NCBI RefSeq assembly: GCF_024170005.1
Contig: NZ_JALJXJ010000007.1
Coordinates: forward strand, 362,989 to 426,988
Origin: Azospirillum lipoferum
GTDB lineage: Bacteria; Pseudomonadota; Alphaproteobacteria; Azospirillales; Azospirillaceae
Direction: 5' to 3'
DNA: 64,000 nt
The notes under the pieces were generated by a model that worked only from the letters and a program-made list of their open reading frames with translations, searched no databases and was not told the DNA's origin. The position numbers were made by a program, and so were the translations under genes. Of the stretch, positions 8,216-16,405 are shown in pieces. How positions within the stretch are numbered: the first letter of the stretch is position 1; each line of letters starts with the position of its first letter.

Positions 8216-9094
8216 ATGACGAGCGACAGTGATCCCAACGCCGGCGCCATCCCGGCATCCTCTGCTCACCATCACGGCCAAGACGATTTGCCGCCGCGGC
8301 GTCCGGACGGCAGCGGCCGACCGGCCATGCTCGTCGCGCTGGCGGCGCTGGCGGCGACGGTGACCGCCCCCTACTGGACACCGCCGGTCTATCGCTTCCT
8401 GCATCTGCGCCCGGCGGGTGTCGAATGGCAGGCCCGGCAGGATGTGGAAACCGGCCGGCTGGTGCAGTCGCTGTCCGAACTGGACCGCCGGCTCGCCGAG
8501 TTGACCGACACCGTGGCGAAGACCAACAAGCAAACGGCCGGCTTCAAGGCCACCGAAGCGGGCATGGAGACGCAGGTTCGCGTCATTGCCCTGCTGCAGC
8601 TGCGCGGGATGATGCGGCGGCCGGTGCCCTTCGACGCCGAGCTGAAGGCGGTGAAGGCCTTCGGCGGCACCTTCGACACGCTGGCTCCGCTGCTGGAAAG
8701 CGTCGAGTCCTATGCCAGCATCGGCATTCCGCTGGAACTCCAACTGCGCCGCGAATTCGCCGGGCTGGCCGAGATGCTGGCCTATACGGAAACCCGGCCG
8801 TCCATGGTCCATTGGCTGACCAACTTCACGGGCTGGTCGAAGGAGCCGGCACCGGCGGAAGAGGCGGCACGTCCGGAACGGCCGTCGAGCATCGCAGCGC
8901 GGGCACAGGCCCGGCTGGCGGAGAACGATCTGCATGGTGCCGTCGAGATCCTCGCGGCACTGGAAGGCGACGCGGCGGCGGCGGTTCGTCCGTGGCTTGG
9001 ACAGGCGCAGGCACGGCTGGCTGCCAACCAGGCCGACGACATCATCGCCGAGTATGTCGCCACCACCCTTGGCCGTTTCCTGAACCGGACCTGA
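8216..9094 (+). CDS. Mitofilin-like (COG4223-type) membrane protein
   Basis: A 292-residue protein with a Pro/His-rich cytoplasmic N-terminus, one membrane span (about residues 37-55), a coiled-coil-prone stretch (about 75-110) and a helical C-terminal domain ending in a TPR-like pair (ARAQARLAENDLHGAVEIL). This is the layout of alphaproteobacterial relatives of mitochondrial Mic60. The same C-terminal pattern occurs in the protein encoded at 11378-12331, so they are probably paralogues. It lies 92 bp after the ATPase-permease fusion on the same strand, a likely operon member. The ATG at 8216 lacks a strong Shine-Dalgarno. The family assignment rests on architecture and composition. Confidence 0.55.
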   Translation: MTSDSDPNAGAIPASSAHHHGQDDLPPRRPDGSGRPAMLVALAALAATVTAPYWTPPVYRFLHLRPAGVEWQARQDVETGRLVQSLSELDRRLAELTDTVAKTNKQTAGFKATEAGMETQVRVIALLQLRGMMRRPVPFDAELKAVKAFGGTFDTLAPLLESVESYASIGIPLELQLRREFAGLAEMLAYTETRPSMVHWLTNFTGWSKEPAPAEEAARPERPSSIAARAQARLAENDLHGAVEILAALEGDAAAAVRPWLGQAQARLAANQADDIIAEYVATTLGRFLNRT

Positions 9095-9103
9095 CCTGGG
9101 CGC

Positions 9104-10213
9104 ATGAGGTTCGGACGCTCAACCGCCGGGCCGTCCTGGCGACGCCCCATGGTAACGGCCGTGGTAAAGACCATGAGGCGAAGCATCGGCTTCGGGTTCC
9201 TGACGCTGGCCGCCGCGGCAGGCGGTTTCTGTCTGCCGGTCCTGGCCCAATCCGCCAAGCCGGACTCGGTCAGCCCTGATCGGGCGCAGACCGAATGGGT
9301 CGCGATCGTGCGCAGCGGGCGGGCCGGAGACCCGGCGGCGCCGATCGTTCTGGCGCGGTCCGACTGGGAGGCATTTCTCGCCGAAACGCGCCGTGCCCGT
9401 GCCCGCGCCGCCAGCACTGCCATTGAGGATGCCGAGTTGCGGCTGCGGACCGGCATTGATGGGATGGTTGCTGCCATGCGGGCGGAGATCCCGGCCTTCG
9501 TCGGTTGGCGCTTTTCCTTCTTCACCACCTATCGCCTGACATTCACCGCGGTCGGCGGCGTCTTCACCGGCACCGATCCCGAATCGGCTGTGAAAATCGC
9601 GGTGGCCGAGCGTTTCCGTGAGATGGTCCTGAAGCCGGTCACGGTGCGCACGCGGCTTACCCAGGCAATGGACGATGTGACGCTGAACGCTGCAAACCAG
9701 CGGGAGGCCTTCGTCGCCGAACGCCGGATCGCGCTGGACCGTCTGGCTCGGGAGCGCGGCCATGCATCGGCTACCGCGCCCGTCGCCGCCATGATGTCCG
9801 AAGCCGACGCGCTCGGCCTTCCTACCCTCTCCTCTGTCCGTCCGGCGCTGCCGATCTCGGACCCCAACGACGAGGTCGGGTGGCTGGGGCAGCGCGAGGC
9901 GCTGGTCATGGCGGGTCGGCAGGCGGCACGCCGCGGCATCGGTACCATCGTCGAGCCGACGGTCCTGGCGGTGGCCCCGGTGTCGCTGGTGGAAACCGCA
10001 CCGTTCCTGGTTAGTGCGGCAGCCGGAGCGACGGTGCTCGGCGCCGGTCTGGCTGTCGAGTTCGTGGCGCTCAAGCTGTGGGAATCGACCGAGCGCGAAG
10101 CGCTGGAGGAAGAGGCGCACGGGGCACTGAACCGGTACCACCAGGAGCTGTCGGGGATCGTCTCCCCCGTCGCCGGGGCCCTGATCACCGCGACCCTCGG
10201 CGCCACTCAATGA
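9104..10213 (+). CDS. Exported or membrane protein of unknown function
   Basis: Up to 369 residues. A clean signal peptide begins at the internal Met at 9173 (MRRSIGFGFLTLAAAAGG..LPVLAQS), which I suspect is the true start, giving 346 residues. A second hydrophobic segment lies near the C-terminus (VSAAAGATVLGAGLAVEFVALKLW), followed by a Glu-rich helix. I recognise no domain. It follows the mitofilin-like gene by 10 bp and is followed by a strong bidirectional hairpin, so it would be the last gene of the operon starting at 5467. Confidence 0.6.
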   Translation: MRFGRSTAGPSWRRPMVTAVVKTMRRSIGFGFLTLAAAAGGFCLPVLAQSAKPDSVSPDRAQTEWVAIVRSGRAGDPAAPIVLARSDWEAFLAETRRARARAASTAIEDAELRLRTGIDGMVAAMRAEIPAFVGWRFSFFTTYRLTFTAVGGVFTGTDPESAVKIAVAERFREMVLKPVTVRTRLTQAMDDVTLNAANQREAFVAERRIALDRLARERGHASATAPVAAMMSEADALGLPTLSSVRPALPISDPNDEVGWLGQREALVMAGRQAARRGIGTIVEPTVLAVAPVSLVETAPFLVSAAAGATVLGAGLAVEFVALKLWESTEREALEEEAHGALNRYHQELSGIVSPVAGALITATLGATQ

Positions 10214-10220
10214 ACCGGAC

Positions 10221-10262
10221 AAGGAAAGACCCCCGACGGTCTTCCGTCAGGGGTCTTTCCTT
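10221..10262. terminator. Bidirectional terminator between convergent genes
   Basis: A long inverted repeat: AAGGAAAGACCCC at 10221-10233 pairs perfectly with GGGGTCTTTCCTT at 10250-10262, and an inner GACGG/CCGTC stem closes a 4-base loop. It sits between the stop at 10213 and the convergent gene ending at 10286, and each arm ends in an A/T-rich run. Confidence 0.85.
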
Positions 10263-10285
10263 GCCGATCAAGCCGAAATGCGGGA

Positions 10286-11344
10286 TCAGTTGGTCAGGGC
10301 CTGAGTCAGTTCCGCGCTATAGAGCGTGCGTTGCGGGGCACGGTCGATGGCGCGCTGGATCATCTCCCGCCCTTCCTCGGTCTTGCCCTGCTGCCGCAGG
10401 AGCTGGCCGAACTGGTAATAGGCGTCGGCATACATCGGATCGATCGCCATCGCCTTCTGCATCATCTGCGCCGCTTCGTCCAACCGGCCCTGGCGCATCA
10501 GCGCCACACCCCATTGCGTGTAGGCATGCGGCATGCGGGTATTGCCCTTCGCATCGCGGTTCAGCACTTCCTTGAACTTGGCGATGGCCTGATCGTACTG
10601 CTTCATCTCAAGCAGCGCGTTGCCGGTGTTGTAGACCGGCAGCAGGAAGTCGGGCTTCAGCTTCAGGGCTTCGTTGAAGCGCTCGATCGCCTGCTGCTGC
10701 TTGCCCTGCTGGGTCAGGATCAGGCCGTGCAGGTTGTACGCCCAATGCAGGTCGCCCTTCGGCAGATGGACCATGCAATAGCGCACCTCGCGGATCGCAC
10801 TGGCGAAGTCCTTGGAATTGGCGTCGTGCGTCGTCTCGTACATGTAGGAGGCGACGACATAGGGGTCGATGAAGCGGACGATGTCGATCGCCATCTCATG
10901 CAGGATCTGGTTGGGATCCTTGCCGGAAATGCTTTGATTGAAAGGCTTGTGGCCGTTGTAGCCGTAACCGCGCACCGACAGATGCAGGTCATCGCCACGG
11001 GCGACCATGTCGCCGTTGAAGGTGAAGCGGACCAGCCCGAGCATTTCCTGCGTCGCACGGATCGGTTCGGCGAATTTGAAATAGTCGCTCAGCGCATTGA
11101 CCGCGGAATCGTCGTCGGGCAGCGAGAAGTCACGGATATCCTTCACGGTCCGCGCCTTCTGGTCGATCGAGCGCACCTCGTTGGCAAGGCGGGCCGCCAT
11201 GACCTTGGGCGTGTAGCCCTGCGATTCGATGGAGTTGGGAACTCCGATGTCGTGGAACATCACCGTGCTGGTGTCGAAGACGACCGCGTAGCCGAGCAGC
11301 GCCGACAAGGCAAGCACCGGAAGCGATAACAATCCGAAATCCAT
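10286..11344 (-). CDS. Membrane-anchored TPR-repeat protein
   Basis: A 352-residue protein with an N-terminal hydrophobic segment (about residues 2-23) that anchors it in the membrane, an unrecognised middle domain (about 30-190) and three to four tetratricopeptide repeats (about 195-335; for example GKQQQAIERFNEALKLKPDF and GRLDEAAQMMQKAMAIDPMY). TPR proteins are protein-interaction scaffolds. It starts 33 bp after the stop of the mitofilin-like gene on the same strand, so the two are likely co-transcribed. Pairing with a mitofilin-like protein suggests a role in envelope or inner-membrane organisation, which is inference. Confidence 0.75.
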   Translation of the reverse strand: MDFGLLSLPVLALSALLGYAVVFDTSTVMFHDIGVPNSIESQGYTPKVMAARLANEVRSIDQKARTVKDIRDFSLPDDDSAVNALSDYFKFAEPIRATQEMLGLVRFTFNGDMVARGDDLHLSVRGYGYNGHKPFNQSISGKDPNQILHEMAIDIVRFIDPYVVASYMYETTHDANSKDFASAIREVRYCMVHLPKGDLHWAYNLHGLILTQQGKQQQAIERFNEALKLKPDFLLPVYNTGNALLEMKQYDQAIAKFKEVLNRDAKGNTRMPHAYTQWGVALMRQGRLDEAAQMMQKAMAIDPMYADAYYQFGQLLRQQGKTEEGREMIQRAIDRAPQRTLYSAELTQALTN

Positions 11345-11377
11345 GCTTCTCGCCCCCCTCCGAATTTTCCGTTTTCT

Positions 11378-12331
11378 TCAGCGCTTTGCCGTCGCAAGCA
11401 ATTCGTCCATGCGGCCCGCCAGCAGCAGCGACGCCTGATCGGCGGCCACCCGTGCCCGCGCGTCGGCCAGCCACGGGGCGGCGGCTTCCGCCTGCGCGCC
11501 CTCCAGCAGGGCGATGCGCTCGGCGGCGCCGGCGAGGTCGCCGGCCTCCAGCATGATGCCGGCACGCGCCAGCAGGGCGGACGGGCGATTCTCATCGCCG
11601 GCCGCCTCTTCGGCCGGCGGCCGCAGCACCGTCGTCACGCCGGTGACCCAGCCCCACATCGCGTTTCCGACATTGCTCGGCCCGCCCCCAAGCTCGGACC
11701 CGAGCACCGCGGGCACAAGAAGGGCGAAGCGCGCGACCAGATCGTCCCGCGTCGGCACGCCTTCGACGGCGCGCGGCGCCACCACGTCCAGCAGCTTCGC
11801 CACGTCTCCATCCACCACGCCCGCCAAGCGCGCCAGGGCCAGTTCGGCCTGGAACGGGGTGGAACGCGACAGGGCGGCGCGCAGCTGCCGCGCCGCCATC
11901 ACGTGGATGACCGGAGGAATGCCGGACAGATCGGACGACGCCTTCGCAGCCTGGGCGACGCGCCCCTCCAGCCCGGCAACCGCCTTCTCGATCCCGGCGA
12001 TCCGGTCGGGCAAGGGAGCCGTGGCGGCAGCGGCGCTGTCCAGCCTGCGCTCCAGCGAATCGATGCGGGCAGACAGGTCCTTCAGAGCCGTGCCATGCGA
12101 CTGCAAGGCAAGCAGCACGCCGCCGATTGCCGCGATGCCGACGACCGCCGCCAGGATGGGCATCGTTCTGCCCGAACCGCGGACCGGCGGCGGAGGCTCC
12201 TGGAATGCCGCCGCAGCACCTTGCGTGCCTGCCGAGGTTGCCGTGAATGGAGTGGCCGTTTCCGCCCCCTGCGATGAATGCTGCGGCGGATTCGCGACAT
12301 CCTGGTCGCCGGCCAGATTGCTGGTCGTCAT
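11378..12331 (-). CDS. Second mitofilin-like (COG4223-type) membrane protein
   Basis: A protein of 317 residues from the ATG at 12331 (an alternative ATG at 12349 adds six). A disordered Ser/Pro/Gln-rich cytoplasmic segment is followed by one membrane span (about residues 58-77), a coiled coil (ALKDLSARIDSLERRLDSA), and a helical C-terminal domain ending in GIMLEAGDLAGAAERIALLEG..ARVAADQA. That ending mirrors the protein encoded at 8216-9094. Both have the topology of bacterial Mic60/mitofilin relatives. The TPR protein gene follows. Confidence 0.6.
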   Translation of the reverse strand: MTTSNLAGDQDVANPPQHSSQGAETATPFTATSAGTQGAAAAFQEPPPPVRGSGRTMPILAAVVGIAAIGGVLLALQSHGTALKDLSARIDSLERRLDSAAAATAPLPDRIAGIEKAVAGLEGRVAQAAKASSDLSGIPPVIHVMAARQLRAALSRSTPFQAELALARLAGVVDGDVAKLLDVVAPRAVEGVPTRDDLVARFALLVPAVLGSELGGGPSNVGNAMWGWVTGVTTVLRPPAEEAAGDENRPSALLARAGIMLEAGDLAGAAERIALLEGAQAEAAAPWLADARARVAADQASLLLAGRMDELLATAKR

Positions 12332-12826
12332 GCTCCGGTTCCCTGACATGGCGGTGACGGCTGGCGATCACCTTCAGTTTCAATGGACGGTTCCGGCGAC
12401 GGGGCCGCCAGACCCGCAAGGGCTCTGCTGAAATTCATAGAATTGGCTACAGCGATAATCTGAACGCCATATACGGTAAAGGTACCTCAAAAGAGTGGCT
12501 TAAGAAAGCCCTCTGCGCGCCCATACCGGAAGGTCCCGGGCACTTTCAGCGCCGTACAAACAGTGGCACCGGAATGATCGCCTGCATCACGGAGTCGTTT
12601 CGATCCCGGACTACGTTACTTTTTATGCCGCAATACCCGATTATATTTGGCAATCCTGGATGAGCTGCCCGCCACGGCGCGGCCGCCCGTGACCACAAAA
12701 GGGAAAAACAGGACACAGCGCCTCAGCCGGACCGCCATGAGCGGCCGGCACAAGGCGCCGGAGAGAGGACGATGATGCGTAAGCAGTCCCTGGTCCGCTC
12801 ATGGGGGGTCGCTAAGAGGGGTCTGC
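12332..12826. other. 495-bp intergenic region without a recognisable gene
   Basis: This stretch lies upstream of the mitofilin-like gene and downstream of the small secreted-protein gene, both on the minus strand. It is A/T-richer than its surroundings between about 12430 and 12660. Read on the minus strand it should contain the promoter of the 12331 gene; a TATGAAT-like box lies at about 12438, with no convincing -35. No open frame in it has coding character. Confidence 0.4.
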
Positions 12827-13153
12827 TCAGTCGGCTTCGGCGACCGACGTTTGATAGCGCATCGGCATCGCACGTGGAGGCATCGGCTGTGTCGCATACC
12901 ACCAGTTGCCGATCAGGGCGCCGGCGATGCTGCCGACCACCGTCGTGAGAGGCCCTTCCGCCAGCGCGCTCATGCCGACGCCACCGGCGATCATGCCGAC
13001 GCCGATGGCCAGCGCCTGATTGGGCGACATGCCGAGGATCGTCGAGGAGGCGGGCGGAGGAACCGGGATCGGGGCCGGAACCGTCTGGGCACCGGCGCTC
13101 AACGGCGCGATTGCCAGGAACGCGGCGAACACCATTGGCGACAGCGTGCGCAT
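12827..13153 (-). CDS. Small secreted Gly-zipper-like protein
   Basis: A 108-residue protein with a signal peptide (about residues 1-22, cut after AGAQ), a short Pro-rich stretch (PAPIPVPPPAS), and a Gly/Ala-rich hydrophobic part with regular glycines (ALAIGVGMIAGGVGMSAL and GSIAGALIGNWW). That spacing resembles glycine-zipper outer-membrane or periplasmic proteins. I chose the ATG at 13153 because GGAG precedes it at good spacing; six residues upstream is a second in-frame ATG with none. The function is unknown. Confidence 0.6.
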   Translation of the reverse strand: MRTLSPMVFAAFLAIAPLSAGAQTVPAPIPVPPPASSTILGMSPNQALAIGVGMIAGGVGMSALAEGPLTTVVGSIAGALIGNWWYATQPMPPRAMPMRYQTSVAEAD

Positions 13154-13266
13154 GGGATCTACTCCGGACATTGGGAAACCGGTACGACGCTACCACGAAA
13201 ATGCGAGCACCGCCATTCGCCCCGATTGCCCGGCCACACTCTGGGACCGGGCGCCAACCGCACGCG

Positions 13267-13788
13267 TCAGCGCAGCGCTGAAGGCTGCACGTCCGTTACG
13301 ATGCGTTCGCCGTCGAATCGCGGCGGCGGACCGCTTTTCACCGCCGTACCCGCTTCACCCGATGCGTCCGCCGGCGCATAGCCGAACAATGGCAGCGCGG
13401 CGAGGAAGGCGCCGATGGTGCAGCCGGCCCCGAAATAGGCGACCACCTCCCCAAGCGCGGCCCCGACCGGCGCCGCCACCGCACCGCCGGTTCCCGCCGC
13501 CGTCAGCGCCCCGGACGCCATCGCCAGGCCGGTCACGCCGAGCCCCAGCAACGCGCATCCCGCCGCCTGCCGTTCGGCGACCTCCCGCTGCCCCGATGGC
13601 GTGGCGATCTCCGCCAGCGCCGGCCAGGAAACGCCCCCGCCACCGGAACCGGCAGCTGCGGCCGCCAAAGCCGGCGAAATTGCCGCCGACGTTACGACGG
13701 CCATGGCGGCGAGCACGGCGGACGCCACGCCTCGCCGCCCCTGCCGGCGCTCTTTCCCGCGCCCTTGCCCGCTCCTCCGGATGGGCAT
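13267..13788 (-). CDS. Small secreted or membrane protein, Ala/Gly-rich
   Basis: A 173-residue protein with a very basic N-terminus (MPIRRSGQGRGKERRQGRRG) followed by a signal-like hydrophobic segment, then two further hydrophobic Gly/Ala-rich stretches (about residues 75-105 and 115-140) containing paired Cys residues. The ATG at 13788 is preceded by AGGGAG at 8-base spacing, which decides the start. It shares composition and orientation with the small protein at 12827-13153, and the two may be related or co-expressed. No family is recognised. Confidence 0.55.
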   Translation of the reverse strand: MPIRRSGQGRGKERRQGRRGVASAVLAAMAVVTSAAISPALAAAAAGSGGGGVSWPALAEIATPSGQREVAERQAAGCALLGLGVTGLAMASGALTAAGTGGAVAAPVGAALGEVVAYFGAGCTIGAFLAALPLFGYAPADASGEAGTAVKSGPPPRFDGERIVTDVQPSALR

Positions 13789-14106
13789 CTCACGATCTCC
13801 CTGGATGGGTTGCACGACTCCCTAAGTTTGGCGGCCGGCATGGTGTGTCGATGGCGCATCCGGTGCCGGCGTCACGTTCGCGACGTACCGCCGGGGAAGT
13901 GTCCGGATTGCTCGTCCGTGACACGTGGGTGATACGATTGGCGTTGGGGATACTTTTTCGCGGGCAGGGGCAACGGCGATGCGCCCCCCTGCCTTCCACG
14001 CTCCGTGACAATATCGATTGCCGGGTGAATCCGTATCGCCGCGCTTGCTATTTCTTTATAACCTTTGACAGACTCTCTTTCGGAGTGTGTCCGAGGGTTC
14101 GCATCT
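13789..14106. promoter_or_regulatory. Divergent promoter region of the RND efflux genes
   Basis: 318 bp separate the minus-strand gene at 13788 from the efflux adaptor gene at 14107. The part next to the adaptor is A/T-rich, with a TTGACA hexamer at 14065-14070 about 37 bp before the ATG and a TTTATAACC stretch just upstream of it. Neither pairs with its partner at ideal spacing, so the promoter position is uncertain. I see no regulator gene beside the pump. Confidence 0.3.
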
Positions 14107-15765
14107 ATGGCCATCAATCGTCCGGCCCGCCTGTCCACCAGCCGTTCGAAGCAGGCAGCGGTAGTTCTTTCAATAGCGATCGCCGCGGCACCGTTCATTG
14201 CGGCGCATGCCGGCGCGGCTGAAGAACCGCAGACAGGGTCGACCGGTACCGCGGCTGCGGTCGCCGCCCCTGGCTCGACGGCACAACCGCCGGCACCCGC
14301 CGGTGGGCTCGAATCGATCACCCAGACGGCTGGCGCCGCAGCCGGTTACCTCTACAGCAGTTCCACGGGACTGCTGTGGTCGGCGGGCGACATTCTGTCG
14401 TCGGCCTATACCGGCGTCGGACAGGCTCTCTACGAAACCGCCTATATGATGGGAGTCAACAAGACTCCCCTGTCGCGGCCGGAGTTCGTCGATACCGCAA
14501 ACGAGCACGCGCCGGCCCCGGTCGCGCAGCCTGCCGTCTCGGCCGCCCCCATTATAGCTGCGCAGGAGCCGGCGCCGGTGCCGGTGCAATCCGCGGCGCC
14601 CGCCATGCCGGGCGCCATGCCGGGCAAGGAAACGGCCGCCGCGACCAGCCCCGCCGCGGAGACCGCGGCTGCACCAGCGCCGGAACCGGCGGAAGAGCCT
14701 GTGCACGTACCGCTCCAGCCGATCCCCTCCGGCCTCCTGGCGAATCTGGTCTACGACCGCTCCGCCCGGAACGCCGACGGCTCCTATTTCGTTCCGAAGG
14801 GCCTGCAACGCATGTTCGAGGTGCGCACCGAACGTGCTGCCGTCTCGGAGGTGCGCGCCGTCCGCAAGCTGAACGGACGGGTCGTGCCCGACCCGAAGGC
14901 GCATGGCCGGGTCGAAGCCGGGCTGCTCGGCCGGTTCGAGGCACCGGAAACCGGTATTCCGGTCGTCGGCGACGAGGTCCGCAAGGGCCAGATCCTGGGC
15001 ATGGTGGTGCCGGTGGTCGGTGTCGTCGACCGCAGCAGCGTCCGGCGCGAGATCGCCCGCCTGACCAATGAGATCCGGATCACCGCGGAAAGCCTGGAGA
15101 TCACCAAACAGTTCAGCTTCGTGCCCTTCCGCGAAGGCAAGTTGATCCAGCTGGAAACCCGCCTCCAGGGCCTGCGCCAGGAACGCGAGGCACTGCTGCC
15201 GCAGCTGAAGACCCAGGAATATCTGCGGGCTCCCATCGACGGGGTGATCGCATCCTCCACCGCGGTGACCGGGCGCGTCACGCAGCCGGGCGAAATGGTG
15301 TTCGACATCGTGAACCCAAGGCAGCTGTGGGTCGAGGTGACGGTGCCCGATCCGACGATCGCCGCCGACGCCTCGCCAGGTTCGCACGCCAGCGCACGCA
15401 CCCCGGAAGGGCAGAGCATGACCGTCACCTACATGGGCAGCGGCCCGTCGGTCCGCCAGCAATCGATCCCCATGCTGTTCCGCATCGACACCCCGCCGAA
15501 GGGGCTGCGGGTCGGTCGGCCGGTGGCCGTCCTGATGCCGGGTGAACAGGCGGCGCAGCGCGGCATGCCGGTGCGCCGCGCGGCCATCGCGGTCGGAAGC
15601 GACGGCATCCAGCAGGTGTGGGAGCAGACCGAACCTGAAACGTTCGTTCCGCGCGCAGTGCAGACCCAGGACATCGACGCCCAGACCGTCCTTGTCCTGA
15701 ACGGCGTGACCGAAGGAGCCCGGATCGTCGTCCGCGGCACCGGTCTCATGACACAACTGCAATAA
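14107..15765 (+). CDS. RND efflux periplasmic adaptor (HlyD/MFP family) with long N-terminal extension
   Basis: A 552-residue adaptor that would link the inner-membrane pump to an outer-membrane channel. It has a signal-like segment (about residues 14-36), then a low-complexity Ala/Pro/Glu-rich region (about 130-215). The MFP body follows: a lipoyl-like half (GLLGRFEAPETGIPVVGDEVRKG), a helical hairpin (EIARLTNEIRITAESLEI..LETRLQGLRQEREALLPQL), the second lipoyl half (LRAPIDGVIASSTAVTGRVTQPG) and beta-barrel domains. The body matches CusB/CzcB-type adaptors; the roughly 200-residue N-terminal extension is unusual. GAGGG precedes the ATG. The pump gene lies two genes downstream. Confidence 0.85.
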   Translation: MAINRPARLSTSRSKQAAVVLSIAIAAAPFIAAHAGAAEEPQTGSTGTAAAVAAPGSTAQPPAPAGGLESITQTAGAAAGYLYSSSTGLLWSAGDILSSAYTGVGQALYETAYMMGVNKTPLSRPEFVDTANEHAPAPVAQPAVSAAPIIAAQEPAPVPVQSAAPAMPGAMPGKETAAATSPAAETAAAPAPEPAEEPVHVPLQPIPSGLLANLVYDRSARNADGSYFVPKGLQRMFEVRTERAAVSEVRAVRKLNGRVVPDPKAHGRVEAGLLGRFEAPETGIPVVGDEVRKGQILGMVVPVVGVVDRSSVRREIARLTNEIRITAESLEITKQFSFVPFREGKLIQLETRLQGLRQEREALLPQLKTQEYLRAPIDGVIASSTAVTGRVTQPGEMVFDIVNPRQLWVEVTVPDPTIAADASPGSHASARTPEGQSMTVTYMGSGPSVRQQSIPMLFRIDTPPKGLRVGRPVAVLMPGEQAAQRGMPVRRAAIAVGSDGIQQVWEQTEPETFVPRAVQTQDIDAQTVLVLNGVTEGARIVVRGTGLMTQLQ

Positions 15766-15781
15766 GGGGAGGATGCGAACG

Positions 15782-16351
15782 ATGCACCAGACCGGATGCA
15801 GAATGGGCCGCCTCCGAGCAATTCTTGCCACGCTCGGGCTCATGGGCGTGGGTTTCCTTGCCACGCCGGTTCTTGCCGATGACGGCGGCGACGGCGCGCC
15901 CAACCGGGCTCCGCGCTCCGCGATGGAGATGTGCGACCTTGGCGTCGTGCTGGTGGTGGCCGACGACAGCCTGCAAGCCTATGTCGACCGGGTCGCCGAC
16001 AACGCACCGGCTGAAGACGCGGTGATCACCGTCACCCGTGCCCACAGCCGCTCGCCGCTGGCAATGGAAAAGGTGGCGGACGGCCTGTTCACCGCGCCCT
16101 ACAAGCCGGGGCACGGCGTGCGGGAGGACAACCTGACCGTGGCGGTCAGCACCGCCGCCGGCAAATGCGAAGCCAAGACGAAGCTGGTGCTGGAATCGGC
16201 ATCGCCCACGCCCGTCCGCGGCGTCGGGTTCGGCCGTCTGCTGACCATCGCGCTGGTATCCGGCCTGATCGGGTCGGCGGTCACGGTTCTGCTGATGCAG
16301 CGGCGGGCCCGCCGCTCCGCCGTCGCCATCCCGCTCGCCAAAGCCACCTGA
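15782..16351 (+). CDS. Small signal-peptide protein with C-terminal anchor, between adaptor and pump
   Basis: A 189-residue protein with a signal peptide (cut after VLAD), a periplasmic beta-rich domain of about 110 residues containing two Cys (in EMCDLG and GKCEAK), and one C-terminal membrane span (about 150-172) followed by a basic tail. The domain looks immunoglobulin-like or FixH-like (LAMEKVADGLFTAPYKPGHG), but I do not assign a family. I chose the ATG at 15782 because GGGGAGG sits nine bases upstream; the ATG at 15773 abuts that site. Lying between adaptor and pump in one operon, it is probably an accessory subunit. Confidence 0.65.
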   Translation: MHQTGCRMGRLRAILATLGLMGVGFLATPVLADDGGDGAPNRAPRSAMEMCDLGVVLVVADDSLQAYVDRVADNAPAEDAVITVTRAHSRSPLAMEKVADGLFTAPYKPGHGVREDNLTVAVSTAAGKCEAKTKLVLESASPTPVRGVGFGRLLTIALVSGLIGSAVTVLLMQRRARRSAVAIPLAKAT

Positions 16352-16405
16352 CCTCATCCGCTCCGCACACCCACCCGCTGCACACCACCCGCTGAGGCTC
16401 CATCG

